Positions 43,793-52,013 of a stretch of DNA of 64,000 bases are shown here, piece by piece. The stretch lies in NCBI RefSeq assembly GCF_025561425.1, contig NZ_CP094824.1:2418001-2482000 (forward strand), given 5' to 3'. A program made the translations under genes and the position numbers. The DNA is from Mammaliicoccus sciuri (GTDB lineage: Bacteria; Bacillota; Bacilli; Staphylococcales; Staphylococcaceae). The notes beneath the pieces are model-generated. The model saw nothing but the letters and a program-made list of their open reading frames with translations. It had not been told where the DNA came from and searched no databases. Positions within the stretch are counted from its first letter, which is position 1, and each line of letters starts with the position of its first letter.

Positions 43793-45340
43793 TTATCCAG
43801 TTACGCCTACTGAATTCCAAGCATTGACCACTTGTTGAACTTCTGTTGAGTTTGCACCATATAAATCAGATGCTGCTTGTTTTAATGCATATTTAGCATC
43901 TAAGAATGAAGAGTTTGAACTTAAGTATTGTGTTAAAGCTCTATAATAGATATCTTCTGATTTTTCTTTTCCAATTTTAGTAATCGTTAAATAAGCAGCT
44001 TTATTTGGTATACCACTATTAATATGCACACCACCACAGTCACCTTGGTCAGTATTTGGCAAGTTCTGATAGTTATTCATATGTGCAGGTTGATTATATT
44101 GTTCTGGATTTGAAAGACTTCTTAATCCATCACCTGGTTTACCTGGCGTGTATACATCTTCTCCCATTAACCAGTCTTCTGGATCAACGAAGTAACCAAA
44201 CACATCTGACATCGATTCATTTAAAGCACCTGGTTGATTCTCATATACAAGGTTTGCACTATGTTCTGTCACAGCATGTGTTAATTCATGTGCAACAACA
44301 TCATCTGCAGCTGATAATGATGTAAATGTTGTACCATCTCCATCTCCATACACCATGTATTGACCATTCCAAAAGGCATTATTATAATTTCTATCAAAAT
44401 GAACAATAGAATTAATTTCTGCACCGTTTCCATCATAACTATCTCTATTGTGTGTGTTTAAATAGTAGTCATATGTTTTAGCAGCATTATAATGCGCATC
44501 TACTCCTGCAGCTTGATTTTTACTATTAAAGTTTGTATCCGTATCTGTCATAAGTGAAAAGCTAGACGTACCATTCTTTGCATCATAAGTATGGATTGTT
44601 CCAGAATGTGTTTCATCTTGTAAACCATAACCATTGCTTATTTTTGTTAAATTGAGTGGATTTTTAGTGTCCCCATTAACACCTACACCACTTCCTGAAA
44701 TATGTTCAATTTTATTTTTCTTACTTACAACTTCACCAGTTTCAGCATCAATTTTAATTTCCCAACGTGCTGGTTTAGGATCTAAATAAATAATTTCAAC
44801 ATTATAGACTAATTTTTTCTTTTCAGCATTGATCACTAGTTCATCTTTATTAACGACTTTTTGTCCTTTAATATTTTTCACTTCATTTTGGCTCACGCCA
44901 ATACTTTCAAAAGCTTTATTAACCGCTTCATCTTTAGATAAGCTTTGTTTATTTGTATATGTAACTTTTTCTGTATTGACATCCCCATTGACGAGCTCTA
45001 ATTCTTGATTATCATTGGTATGTATCTTGACTTCTTTATCTTCGACAACGTAGTTATCTACTTTAGGTTTTAAAGTATAATGCGTAAATCCTAAGTTATC
45101 TTTAAATTCATTTGCTACTTCAAATTGTTTGTAACTTTTCTTAATATTTGGATTGCCTGGTAATTGACTCAAAATCTCTTGCGCTTCAGCTTTTGTGTTT
45201 ATTTCTTGTTTAGGAATTGATTTTAATTCCTTTTGATCTAAAGGACTACTTTCTTTCGCACTAGCCACATTTGATAATCCTAAAGTCAAAGCCATAACTG
45301 AAGTAAAACCTACTGATAAAATTTTTTTCGATCGATACAT
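43793..45340 (-). CDS. aur: Secreted M4 (thermolysin/aureolysin-like) metalloprotease
   Basis: A 515-residue prepro-protease, close to aureolysin in length (509). Order: signal peptide (1-28, ending ASA), FTP and PepSY propeptide domains (about 40-205), and a mature enzyme from about 210. Zinc ligands are His351 and His355 in VVAHELTHAV and Glu375 in GALNESMSD; the catalytic Glu is 352. The C-terminal VHINSGIPNKAAY carries the active-site His. It cuts proteins outside the cell N-terminal to hydrophobic residues. The ribosome binding site is AGGGGTGG. No terminator separates it from the small ORF and regulator downstream. Confidence 0.94.
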   Translation of the reverse strand: MYRSKKILSVGFTSVMALTLGLSNVASAKESSPLDQKELKSIPKQEINTKAEAQEILSQLPGNPNIKKSYKQFEVANEFKDNLGFTHYTLKPKVDNYVVEDKEVKIHTNDNQELELVNGDVNTEKVTYTNKQSLSKDEAVNKAFESIGVSQNEVKNIKGQKVVNKDELVINAEKKKLVYNVEIIYLDPKPARWEIKIDAETGEVVSKKNKIEHISGSGVGVNGDTKNPLNLTKISNGYGLQDETHSGTIHTYDAKNGTSSFSLMTDTDTNFNSKNQAAGVDAHYNAAKTYDYYLNTHNRDSYDGNGAEINSIVHFDRNYNNAFWNGQYMVYGDGDGTTFTSLSAADDVVAHELTHAVTEHSANLVYENQPGALNESMSDVFGYFVDPEDWLMGEDVYTPGKPGDGLRSLSNPEQYNQPAHMNNYQNLPNTDQGDCGGVHINSGIPNKAAYLTITKIGKEKSEDIYYRALTQYLSSNSSFLDAKYALKQAASDLYGANSTEVQQVVNAWNSVGVTG

Positions 45341-45424
45341 TTAATCCACCCCTATATATTTTTAGAATAAGTACAATTTAATTATATATAATTTGGAGTA
45401 TAAAGTCACTATAAAAAGTGTAAT

Positions 45425-45445
45425 TTTATATTACCTTTATATTAC
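45425..45445. promoter_or_regulatory. Direct repeats in the protease-iadA intergenic region
   Basis: TTTATATTAC occurs twice with an 11-bp period (45425-45434 and 45436-45445), about 85-105 bp upstream of the protease start. One-turn spacing suits binding of a protein to one face of the helix. The sequence is AT-rich, so chance is possible. Confidence 0.35.
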
Positions 45446-45546
45446 ATATAGAATATCGACATATATTAATTTGATTTGCTACATTTTGATTTAACGACAT
45501 ACTTACTCTAAAATATATATAAAGAAAGCTTTAAAGGAGGATGCTG

Positions 45547-46692
45547 ATGTTTACAATTATTAAAAATGGTGATGTATATTCACCGAACTATAAGGGTCAG
45601 CAATCGATACTTATTCAAGGGCGATCTATTATTAAAATCGGAGATATAGATAATGAATTAATAAAGCAACTGGATCCAAACTTAAAGATCATCGATGCTA
45701 CAGGATATACGGTTATGCCGGGGATTATAGACCCACATATTCATTTGCTTGGAGGTGGCGGAGAAGCGAGTTATGTGACACGAACACCAGAAGTCCAATT
45801 AACGCATTTAATATCAAATGGTATTACAAGCGTAGTTGGCTTAATAGGTACAGATGGTATTTCTCGAACACTAACAAGTTTATATGCAAAGGCTCAAGCA
45901 TTAGAAGCTGAAGGTGTTTCTACATATATGTACACAGGTAATTATCACTTACCCGTTACTACAATTACAAACTCCATCAAAGAAGATTTGTTTTTAATTG
46001 ATAAAGTGATTGGCACTGGTGAGATAGCAATAAATGATTTCAGATCATCTATACCAACAACTGAAGAACTCGCAAGAATTGTGGCTGATACAACAGTTGG
46101 CGGTATGCTAAGTGGGAAAGCTGGTGTAACACATTTTCATATAGGTACAGGTAAACATAAACTGAAACAAATTCATGACCTAATCGATCATTATGATGTT
46201 AAACCGAACAAACTATATGTGACACATTTTGATAAAGGGATAGATTTGTTAGAAGAAGGGATTTCATTAAGTCATAAAGGTGTGTATGTTGACTTAACAG
46301 CAAGTTCAAATACTGTAGAATACGTCAATTATTACCGAGCACATGGAGGAGACATCTCAAAATTAACCGTTTCTTCAGACGGACATGGCAGTTTACCTAA
46401 ATTCGATAAACATAATCAACTTGTAGGTTATGACGTTGCAAAATGCAGCACGCTAACAGACCAATTATTTAATTTATTGGTACAAGACTCGAACTGGGAA
46501 GAAGTAATTGCTTTATTTACCTCTAATGTCGCTAACGTATTAACACTACATCATAAAGGACATATCGAAGAACACTATGATGCAGATATATTAATAGTTG
46601 ATCCAAAAAAGAAACAAATAAAAGATGTATTTGCAAAAGGACAACATATGCTTTCAGATTATCAAATGATTAGAAAAGGTATGTTTGAATAA
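45547..46692 (+). CDS. iadA: Isoaspartyl dipeptidase (beta-aspartyl-peptidase)
   Basis: A 381-residue metal-dependent amidohydrolase matching E. coli IadA (390). Landmarks are PGIIDPHIHLLGGGGEA near 56-72 (metal His pair), TRTPEVQL, SVVGLIGTDG near 98-107, THFHIGTGKH near 195-204 and SSDGHGSLPKFD near 276-287. It removes beta-linked aspartate from dipeptides formed by protein damage. The ATG at 45547 is 6 nt after GGAGG; the ATG at 45541 abuts the ribosome binding site. It is divergent from the protease gene and ends in a terminator-like hairpin. Confidence 0.93.
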   Translation: MFTIIKNGDVYSPNYKGQQSILIQGRSIIKIGDIDNELIKQLDPNLKIIDATGYTVMPGIIDPHIHLLGGGGEASYVTRTPEVQLTHLISNGITSVVGLIGTDGISRTLTSLYAKAQALEAEGVSTYMYTGNYHLPVTTITNSIKEDLFLIDKVIGTGEIAINDFRSSIPTTEELARIVADTTVGGMLSGKAGVTHFHIGTGKHKLKQIHDLIDHYDVKPNKLYVTHFDKGIDLLEEGISLSHKGVYVDLTASSNTVEYVNYYRAHGGDISKLTVSSDGHGSLPKFDKHNQLVGYDVAKCSTLTDQLFNLLVQDSNWEEVIALFTSNVANVLTLHHKGHIEEHYDADILIVDPKKKQIKDVFAKGQHMLSDYQMIRKGMFE

Positions 46693-46702
46693 GATACAAA
46701 AC

Positions 46703-46735
46703 AAGCAGGGACATAAATTTGTCCCTGCTTGTTTA
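46703..46735 (+). terminator. Terminator of iadA
   Basis: AAACAAGCAGGGACA pairs with TGTCCCTGCTTGTTT around a 6-nt loop. T-run is short but A/T flanks suit both strands. Confidence 0.8.
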
Positions 46736-46751
46736 CACTTCTTCCGACTTT

Positions 46752-46777
46752 TGTTACTATGGCCCTTCTTAGTTACA
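46752..46777. repeat. Partial hairpin module near the hxlR gene end
   Basis: TGTTACTA/TAGTTACA arms (7 of 8 pair) around a 10-nt loop, preceded by CCGACTTT as in the array at 31233-31262. It reads as a decayed member of that class. Confidence 0.4.
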
Positions 46778-46785
46778 TTTTCTAC

Positions 46786-47157
46786 TTAAATTCCATCTAT
46801 AAATTCTACGGAATCAAGCTCTATTTGCTCGCCGTCTTCTTTACGTTTTTTAATATGGAATTCTCCCCATTTACATAAGTGCTCTAGTAATTCATTTAAT
46901 GTACTACCATATTCTGATATCTCGTATTCAACTTTTGGTGGTACTTGTTGATATACAATTCGATTAATAATACCATCTTTTTCTAATTCTCTTAATTGTT
47001 GCGTTAACATTTTTTGTGTAATATGCGGAATAGCTTTTTTAAGTTCAGATGTTCGCATTGTTCCATGCTTTAAATGACACAGTATCACTGGCTTCCATTT
47101 ACCGCCAATGACATCTATTGTTGCTTCTACACCAATATTATATTCCGTAACTTCCAT
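46786..47157 (-). CDS. HxlR-family transcriptional regulator
   Basis: A 123-residue winged-helix regulator of the HxlR/YodB family. The family opening VIGGKWKPVILCHLKHG near 17-33 and the recognition region MLTQQLRELEKDGIINR near 55-71 are clear. One Cys lies near 28 in the position used for redox sensing in several relatives (preceding residues differ). It is divergent from an MFS gene, which it probably controls through the nested inverted repeats between them. The second of two adjacent ATGs is better spaced from GGAGG. Confidence 0.9.
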   Translation of the reverse strand: MEVTEYNIGVEATIDVIGGKWKPVILCHLKHGTMRTSELKKAIPHITQKMLTQQLRELEKDGIINRIVYQQVPPKVEYEISEYGSTLNELLEHLCKWGEFHIKKRKEDGEQIELDSVEFIDGI

Positions 47158-47174
47158 CATGATTCCTCCCTAAG

Positions 47175-47212
47175 GCACTTTTTAGTACCTATATGACTTT
47201 AAAGTGCGTACT
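47175..47212. promoter_or_regulatory. Nested inverted repeats between hxlR and MFS gene
   Basis: GCACTTT (47175-47181) pairs with AAAGTGC (47201-47207), and the offset pair AGTAC (47184-47188) with GTACT (47208-47212). This is a likely HxlR-type operator between the divergent genes. Confidence 0.5.
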
Positions 47213-47276
47213 TCCTATTTGTCTTATTACATTTTAAAATATCACATATCTTATAACAAAGGAAGGAATTTAAAAA

Positions 47277-48455
47277 TTGAAAAACAAATTTTCGAATCAA
47301 CTCGCACTTATATCACTTGCTATCTCAGCTTTTGCTATTGGTTCTACGGAATTTATTAGCGTAGGGTTACTCCCATTAATTAAAGATGCCTTTGATGTGA
47401 CAATCCCATTAGCAGGACTTACTGTATCTTTATATGCTATTGGAGTTACAGTTGGCGCACCTATCTTAACGCCTTTAACAAACAATATGAAAAGAAAGAC
47501 TGTTTTGATACTCATTATGGTTGTGTTTATTATTGCTAATGTATTTGCAGGACTTGCAACATCATTTAGTTTATTACTTGCTATGAGAGTGCTTAGTGCT
47601 TTCTCACATGGTGTATTCATGTCTATTGCAGCTGACTTAGTTCCTGCGCATAAACGTTCAAGTGCCATCGCCATGATGTTTACAGGTTTAACAGTTCCAA
47701 CGATTACAGGTGTCCCATTTGGAACTTGGGTCGGTCAAAACTTCGGCTACGAAATGTCATTCTATACGATTGCTTTAATAGGACTCATTAGTTTAATCGC
47801 AAATATATCATTCGTTCCAAAAAATTTAACAGAAAATGAGCAAGCACCTATTATTAAACAACTTGCTGTCTTTAAAAACAAACCGCTTATATCTATTTAT
47901 TTAATTACAGCACTTGGCTATGGTGGTACATTTGTTGTTTACACTTATATGACTGAAATTTTAACGAATATATTAGGTTATGACTCAAATAGTATTGTCA
48001 TTATTTTAATATTGTATGGTGTGATGGTTGCGATTGGTAATACATTAGGTGGAAAATTAACGAACCATGCGCCAACGAAATCATTAACGATTATTTTTCT
48101 ATTACAAGCATTAACGTTATTACTTGTTGGATTTACGATACATTTTCATGTCGTTGGTTTAATCAGTATTTTATTAATGGGACTATTCGCATTTATGAAT
48201 GTTCCCGGGTTACAACTCATTGTCGTACTTTTTGCTGAACGTAATAGTAAAGAAACTGTCAATTTCGCTTCAAGTTTAAACATCTCTGCATTTAACATAG
48301 GTATTACACTTGGATCTGTTATCGGCGGATTTATATTAAATCATTTAACACTATCTAGTACACCTTATTTCGCATTTATCATGGTGCTAGTAGCAAGTAT
48401 TTTAATGTTTGTCGTTAACAAGCATGAAACAGCTGAGCCTTTACAAACAACTTAA
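47277..48455 (+). CDS. MFS transporter (DHA1 family, AraJ/YdhP-like)
   Basis: A 392-residue, 12-helix major facilitator beginning with the typical LALISLAISAFAIGSTEFISVGLLP-like first helix (given as a landmark). It has the motif SHGVFMSIAADLVPAHKRSSA near 107-127 common to AraJ/YdhP-type exporters. It starts at TTG with GGAAGG upstream. Divergent from an HxlR regulator, which suggests induction by a reactive or toxic compound. Substrate unknown. Confidence 0.88.
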   Translation: MKNKFSNQLALISLAISAFAIGSTEFISVGLLPLIKDAFDVTIPLAGLTVSLYAIGVTVGAPILTPLTNNMKRKTVLILIMVVFIIANVFAGLATSFSLLLAMRVLSAFSHGVFMSIAADLVPAHKRSSAIAMMFTGLTVPTITGVPFGTWVGQNFGYEMSFYTIALIGLISLIANISFVPKNLTENEQAPIIKQLAVFKNKPLISIYLITALGYGGTFVVYTYMTEILTNILGYDSNSIVIILILYGVMVAIGNTLGGKLTNHAPTKSLTIIFLLQALTLLLVGFTIHFHVVGLISILLMGLFAFMNVPGLQLIVVLFAERNSKETVNFASSLNISAFNIGITLGSVIGGFILNHLTLSSTPYFAFIMVLVASILMFVVNKHETAEPLQTT

Positions 48456-48462
48456 TAATAAT

Positions 48463-48519
48463 AAAAAAGCGAGAAATGTATGAGATATCAACTGGTACCT
48501 CATGCGTTTCTCGCTTTTT
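48463..48519. terminator. Bidirectional terminator between MFS and PHP phosphatase
   Basis: AAAAAAGCGAGAAA pairs with TTTCTCGCTTTTT, with an inner ATGAG/CTCAT stem, between convergent genes. Confidence 0.88.
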
Positions 48520-48526
48520 AAATACT

Positions 48527-49243
48527 TCATATTTCTTCATTTTTTAATATTTTTCGAGCATTTTCTTTAAATCGTGTGACAGTCTCAATACCTTTCGTCC
48601 GTTCTAAAAATTCATAAGCTTCTTTAATATGAAAGTTTCTATTTGATGTATTATGAGCATCACTTCCAACAATATGAATCGCATCTTGCTCTAATAAATA
48701 ATCAGCTACTCTTTTAGCATCTTCACCATATTTATTCACTAAAGAGCCCGCTGTAACTTGACATAATGCGCCTCTATCAATTAAATCAAATAAAATTTGT
48801 GGATCATCTTGAATAGGAATGATACGTTCGGGATGTGCTAATATTGGTCGATATCCAGCATTAAATAACTTTTCAAATGTTTGTTCAGCAAATTCTGGTA
48901 TCGAGAAAAATGGAAACTCAATTAACACATATCTTGACCCTTCAGTAATAGGTAACAATTCACCTGACTCTATACCTTCAAGTTCTTCGCCAAACATATG
49001 AATTTCTTGGCTAGGATAAACTTTAATATCAATATGATGATCATTTAATAGAGATTGTACTTCTTCAGTTCTACTTTTTACGATATCGGCATTATTTCTA
49101 AATCGATGTTTTATATAATGAGGTGTTGCAACTATATCTGTTATACCAATTTTCTCAGCTTCCCTTGCAAGTTCAAGCATACTTTCCTCATCTAATGGAC
49201 CATCATCTAATCCATATAATAAATGATTATGAATATCTATCAT
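48527..49243 (-). CDS. CpsB/YwqE-family tyrosine-protein phosphatase (PHP domain)
   Basis: A 238-residue PHP-fold metal phosphatase. Metal ligands are visible in IDIHNHLLYGLDDGP near 2-16, VATPHY near 42-47, LAHPERI near 127-133 and HIVGSDAHN near 188-196. CpsB/YwqE enzymes dephosphorylate BY-kinases that control capsule or exopolysaccharide. Here it stands alone, with no kinase or capsule gene in the window. The ATG at 49241-49243 has AAAGGAGAGG upstream; the longer frame lacks a site. Confidence 0.88.
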   Translation of the reverse strand: MIDIHNHLLYGLDDGPLDEESMLELAREAEKIGITDIVATPHYIKHRFRNNADIVKSRTEEVQSLLNDHHIDIKVYPSQEIHMFGEELEGIESGELLPITEGSRYVLIEFPFFSIPEFAEQTFEKLFNAGYRPILAHPERIIPIQDDPQILFDLIDRGALCQVTAGSLVNKYGEDAKRVADYLLEQDAIHIVGSDAHNTSNRNFHIKEAYEFLERTKGIETVTRFKENARKILKNEEI

Positions 49244-49433
49244 GTGCACCTCTCCTTTTATCACGCAACTAAAATCATACAACTTTATTCCCTTATTACT
49301 TATATTGTAACAAATAACTGTTTATAACCAGTATTAAAATGACTGATTTTTGTAAATAAGCAGAAAAGTTGTTTTTAAGACTATTTTATATGAACATAAA
49401 AATATCGATATATATATAAGGAGTGGGAAAAAC

Positions 49434-50036
49434 ATGGAATTAGCAAAAGCATTAGAAAGAAGACGCTCTGTTAAATCTTATGAGCCATACGATTTAGATA
49501 GAGAAACAATTTATAATTTATTAGATCAAGCTGCATTATCGCCTTCAGCTTGGAACTTACAACAATGGAAAGTAATCGTTGTTGATACAGATGAAGCAAA
49601 AGAAAAATTATATAACGCAGCTAATAAACAAATTAAAATAAAAGAATCTAGCGCGACATTTATCATTTTAGGTGACTTAAATGCGCATGAAACAATTGGT
49701 GATATCGCAGATGACTGGATAGACCATAAACATATACCAGCTGATAAGAAATCAGGATTAATACAAAGTGTCCATCAATTCTTTGAAAGTGATACAAACA
49801 GAAGAGACGAAGCAATACGTGGTGCTTCATTATTTGCGATGAGTTTAATGTTAGTCAGTGAAGACGCAGGACTCGCAACTTGCCCAATGATAGGCTTTGA
49901 CAAACAAGCAGTAATTGATGCATTTAATATTGAAGATAACTTAGTACCAGTAATGCTTATCTCAATTGGTAAAGGTGAAATGAATAATGATAGAGCTTCA
50001 CGCATACCAGCATCAGCATTTGCGAAATTCGAATAA
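49434..50036 (+). CDS. Nitroreductase family protein
   Basis: A 200-residue FMN-dependent nitroreductase-fold protein. The FMN-binding RRSVKSYEP near 10-18 and SPSAWNLQQWKVIVV near 36-50 are typical, as is the loop GLATCPMIGFD near 143-153. Probably a NAD(P)H-dependent reductase of quinones or nitro compounds. The start has AAGGAGTGGG upstream. No neighbour points to a substrate. Confidence 0.88.
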   Translation: MELAKALERRRSVKSYEPYDLDRETIYNLLDQAALSPSAWNLQQWKVIVVDTDEAKEKLYNAANKQIKIKESSATFIILGDLNAHETIGDIADDWIDHKHIPADKKSGLIQSVHQFFESDTNRRDEAIRGASLFAMSLMLVSEDAGLATCPMIGFDKQAVIDAFNIEDNLVPVMLISIGKGEMNNDRASRIPASAFAKFE

Positions 50037-50120
50037 CGAATGTTCTAAATTTGTAAAAAACTCACCTCATTGATGCATAAAAAAGTATTATAATGGAAGT
50101 AACAAAGTGAGGTGTTTAAG

Positions 50121-50549
50121 ATGAACAAACGTTATCAAAAGGTTCTAGTACTTTACTTTATTTCAACGTTCGTGCCATATGCATTATTCAGTAGAAAAAA
50201 TGATAGCACATTAACTAAAACTTGGTTACCAAGTTCATTAGTAGGATACGGTATCTTTGCATATGGACTCAAAGTTTTAACAAAAATGAAAAAAAGCAGC
50301 TTAACCATAAGCTGCTTTCCGATTATGGGCAATATGAGCAAACTGAACTCCTGTAAGTTCAGTTTGTTTTTTGTTTGGGGGTGGATGGTGGGAAAGTCTT
50401 GGCTTTATTCAGTACTTAAGCCAAGACTTTCACGATCTCTTGGCTTTATTCATCACTTAAGCCAAGACTCAATACTCAAACCTACACCACACCCTACTTC
50501 TCACTTTTTACCATTTCTGCATATTCTGTATCCGTTATGGCATAAATGA
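50121..50549 (+). CDS. Small membrane protein whose frame runs through two hairpins
   Basis: ATG 50121 with AGTGAGGTG upstream opens a short protein with a hydrophobic stretch (VLVLYFISTFVPYALF) and TWLPSSLVGYGIFAYGL. After about 60 codons (LTKMKK) the frame, with no stop, continues through the hairpin at 50293-50318, a strong terminator at 50339-50372 and the repeat hairpins, up to 50549 inside the 3' end of the GNAT gene. Only the first 55-60 residues look like a real protein; the stop may have been lost. Family unknown. Confidence 0.5.
   Translation: MNKRYQKVLVLYFISTFVPYALFSRKNDSTLTKTWLPSSLVGYGIFAYGLKVLTKMKKSSLTISCFPIMGNMSKLNSCKFSLFFVWGWMVGKSWLYSVLKPRLSRSLGFIHHLSQDSILKPTPHPTSHFLPFLHILYPLWHK
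50293..50318. terminator. Hairpin after the small membrane protein core
   Basis: AAAGCAGCTTA pairs with TAAGCTGCTTT around a 4-nt loop, without a long T run. Confidence 0.55.
50339..50372. terminator. Terminator
   Basis: CAAACTGAACT pairs with AGTTCAGTTTG around a 6-nt loop, followed by a T run on the plus strand. Confidence 0.85.
50393..50430. repeat. TTGGCTT hairpin repeat, copy 1
   Basis: AAAGTCTTGGCTT and AAGCCAAGACTTT form a perfect 13-bp stem around tattcagtactt. Copies 2 and 3 are at 50438 and 60681. Confidence 0.8.
50438..50467. repeat. TTGGCTT hairpin repeat, copy 2
   Basis: TCTTGGCTT and AAGCCAAGA form a 9-bp stem around tattcatcactt, 10 of 12 loop bases shared with copy 1. Confidence 0.8.
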
Positions 50550-51060
50550 CATCGTCTACTACTTTTTCTTTATGAATTCTATTTTTAGGCATAACACCTA
50601 TTTTCTTCATGCCAAGTCTTTTCATCACTTCGCCTGATTTCGGATTAATTGTACTGTGCATTGCTTTTACTTGATTAAGTCCTAATGTTTCAAATGATAG
50701 GGATAGCAATGCTAATCCCGCTTCTGTCATATAGCCATTACCTGTATATTTTAAATTAAGGGCATAACCGAGTTCTCCTCGTTTATGTTCTTGTTCAACT
50801 CCTAAATCAATTGTACCTATTAATTTATCTTCGGATTTTAATTCGATACCGTACTTTCCTAATGGCGCTCTCATATAATATCCCGCAATTGTACTTTTAG
50901 TGTCTTCTTTAGACAAGTGTGTTGGAAATACATGTGTTGTATTTTCAACATCAGATGCATATTCGAATAATGATTCAACATCATTTAAATTAATAGGTCT
51001 TAATATAAGTCTTTCTGTTTCTAATATTTGATTTTCAGCTAATTCGACTAATACATCCAT
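50494..51060 (-). CDS. GNAT-family N-acetyltransferase (RimJ/RimL type)
   Basis: A 188-residue acetyltransferase. The start TERLILRPINLNDVESLF near 15-32 and the acetyl-CoA region GELGYALNLKYTGNGYMTEAG near 90-110 match ribosomal-protein-serine acetyltransferase-like GNATs. The target is unknown. The ATG at 51058-51060 is 8 nt after AGG; a GTG three codons earlier overlaps it. It follows a ROK kinase gene by 13 nt and is likely co-transcribed with it. Confidence 0.87.
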   Translation of the reverse strand: MDVLVELAENQILETERLILRPINLNDVESLFEYASDVENTTHVFPTHLSKEDTKSTIAGYYMRAPLGKYGIELKSEDKLIGTIDLGVEQEHKRGELGYALNLKYTGNGYMTEAGLALLSLSFETLGLNQVKAMHSTINPKSGEVMKRLGMKKIGVMPKNRIHKEKVVDDVIYAITDTEYAEMVKSEK

Positions 51061-51073
51061 ACTTAACACCTAC

Positions 51074-51943
51074 TTATGATTGATATTCATTCAACGCTAA
51101 TGCTAGACAACCGATTATACCTTGGTCATCATTTAAACTTGGTGTAACAATATATTCTTCAACTGGTGGAACTGCTATATAGTTGTTATTTAATCGTTCA
51201 AATTGCTCATGCACTTTTTTTAATAAATGTGTTTGATGCATCACACCACCGCCAAAAATGATTTTTTCAGGCGACAACATTAATGCTGTATTAAGTGCTG
51301 CTTGTGCAATATAATAAGCAACGATATCCCAGTCTTGAGCATTTTCATGAATTTTTTTGGCAGAAATACCTGCTCTTCTTTCGATTGCTGGTCCTGAAGC
51401 TAAACCTTCTAAGCAATTACCGTGGTACGGACAATTACCTTCAAAGTCTTGATCATCTTTATGAATTTTAATATACATGTGCCCCATTTCAGGATGACTT
51501 AACCCTTGTACAATTTTCCCATTAACGATTGCACCACCGCCGATACCAGTACCTACTGTATAGTAAACCGCTGAGTCTATATTTTTTGCTATTCCTTTTT
51601 TATACTCACCGTATAAAGAGGCATTTACATCTGTCGTAAATGCTACAGGTACATCGAAATGTTCTTGAACTGCTCCTATAAAATCAAAATTTTGCCACGC
51701 AATTTTTGGTGTCGAAGTGATATATCCATATGTATCAGAATCTTTATCGATATCTATCGGTCCAAATGACCCTATACCTATACTACTAATTTGATATTGT
51801 TTAAAAAATTCTATAACTTTAGGTAATGTTTCTGACGGCTCAGTTGTAGGTATTGAGATGCGTTCTATTACATTTAAATCTTCATCTCCAACTGCACACA
51901 CAAATTTCGTTCCACCCGCTTCAATCGCTCCTAAAAGTTTCAC
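51074..51943 (-). CDS. ROK-family sugar kinase (fructokinase-like)
   Basis: A 289-residue ROK kinase starting at GTG. The phosphate loop is IEAGGTKFVCAVG near 7-19, the catalytic Asp is in FTTDVNASLYGEY near 101-113, and the zinc-binding HxCx2H-type motif is in CPYHGNCLEGLASGPA near 170-185 (His and Cys spacing typical of ScrK/GmuE fructokinases). It should phosphorylate fructose or a related hexose. Its start has only a weak AGTGTGA upstream. It is the first gene of a pair with the GNAT. Confidence 0.85.
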   Translation of the reverse strand: MKLLGAIEAGGTKFVCAVGDEDLNVIERISIPTTEPSETLPKVIEFFKQYQISSIGIGSFGPIDIDKDSDTYGYITSTPKIAWQNFDFIGAVQEHFDVPVAFTTDVNASLYGEYKKGIAKNIDSAVYYTVGTGIGGGAIVNGKIVQGLSHPEMGHMYIKIHKDDQDFEGNCPYHGNCLEGLASGPAIERRAGISAKKIHENAQDWDIVAYYIAQAALNTALMLSPEKIIFGGGVMHQTHLLKKVHEQFERLNNNYIAVPPVEEYIVTPSLNDDQGIIGCLALALNEYQS

Positions 51944-52013
51944 TTATATCACACTCTTTCCCGTTTTATTTATTTTTCATTAGTCATATTCTGAATCATA
52001 ACGCATACGTTCA

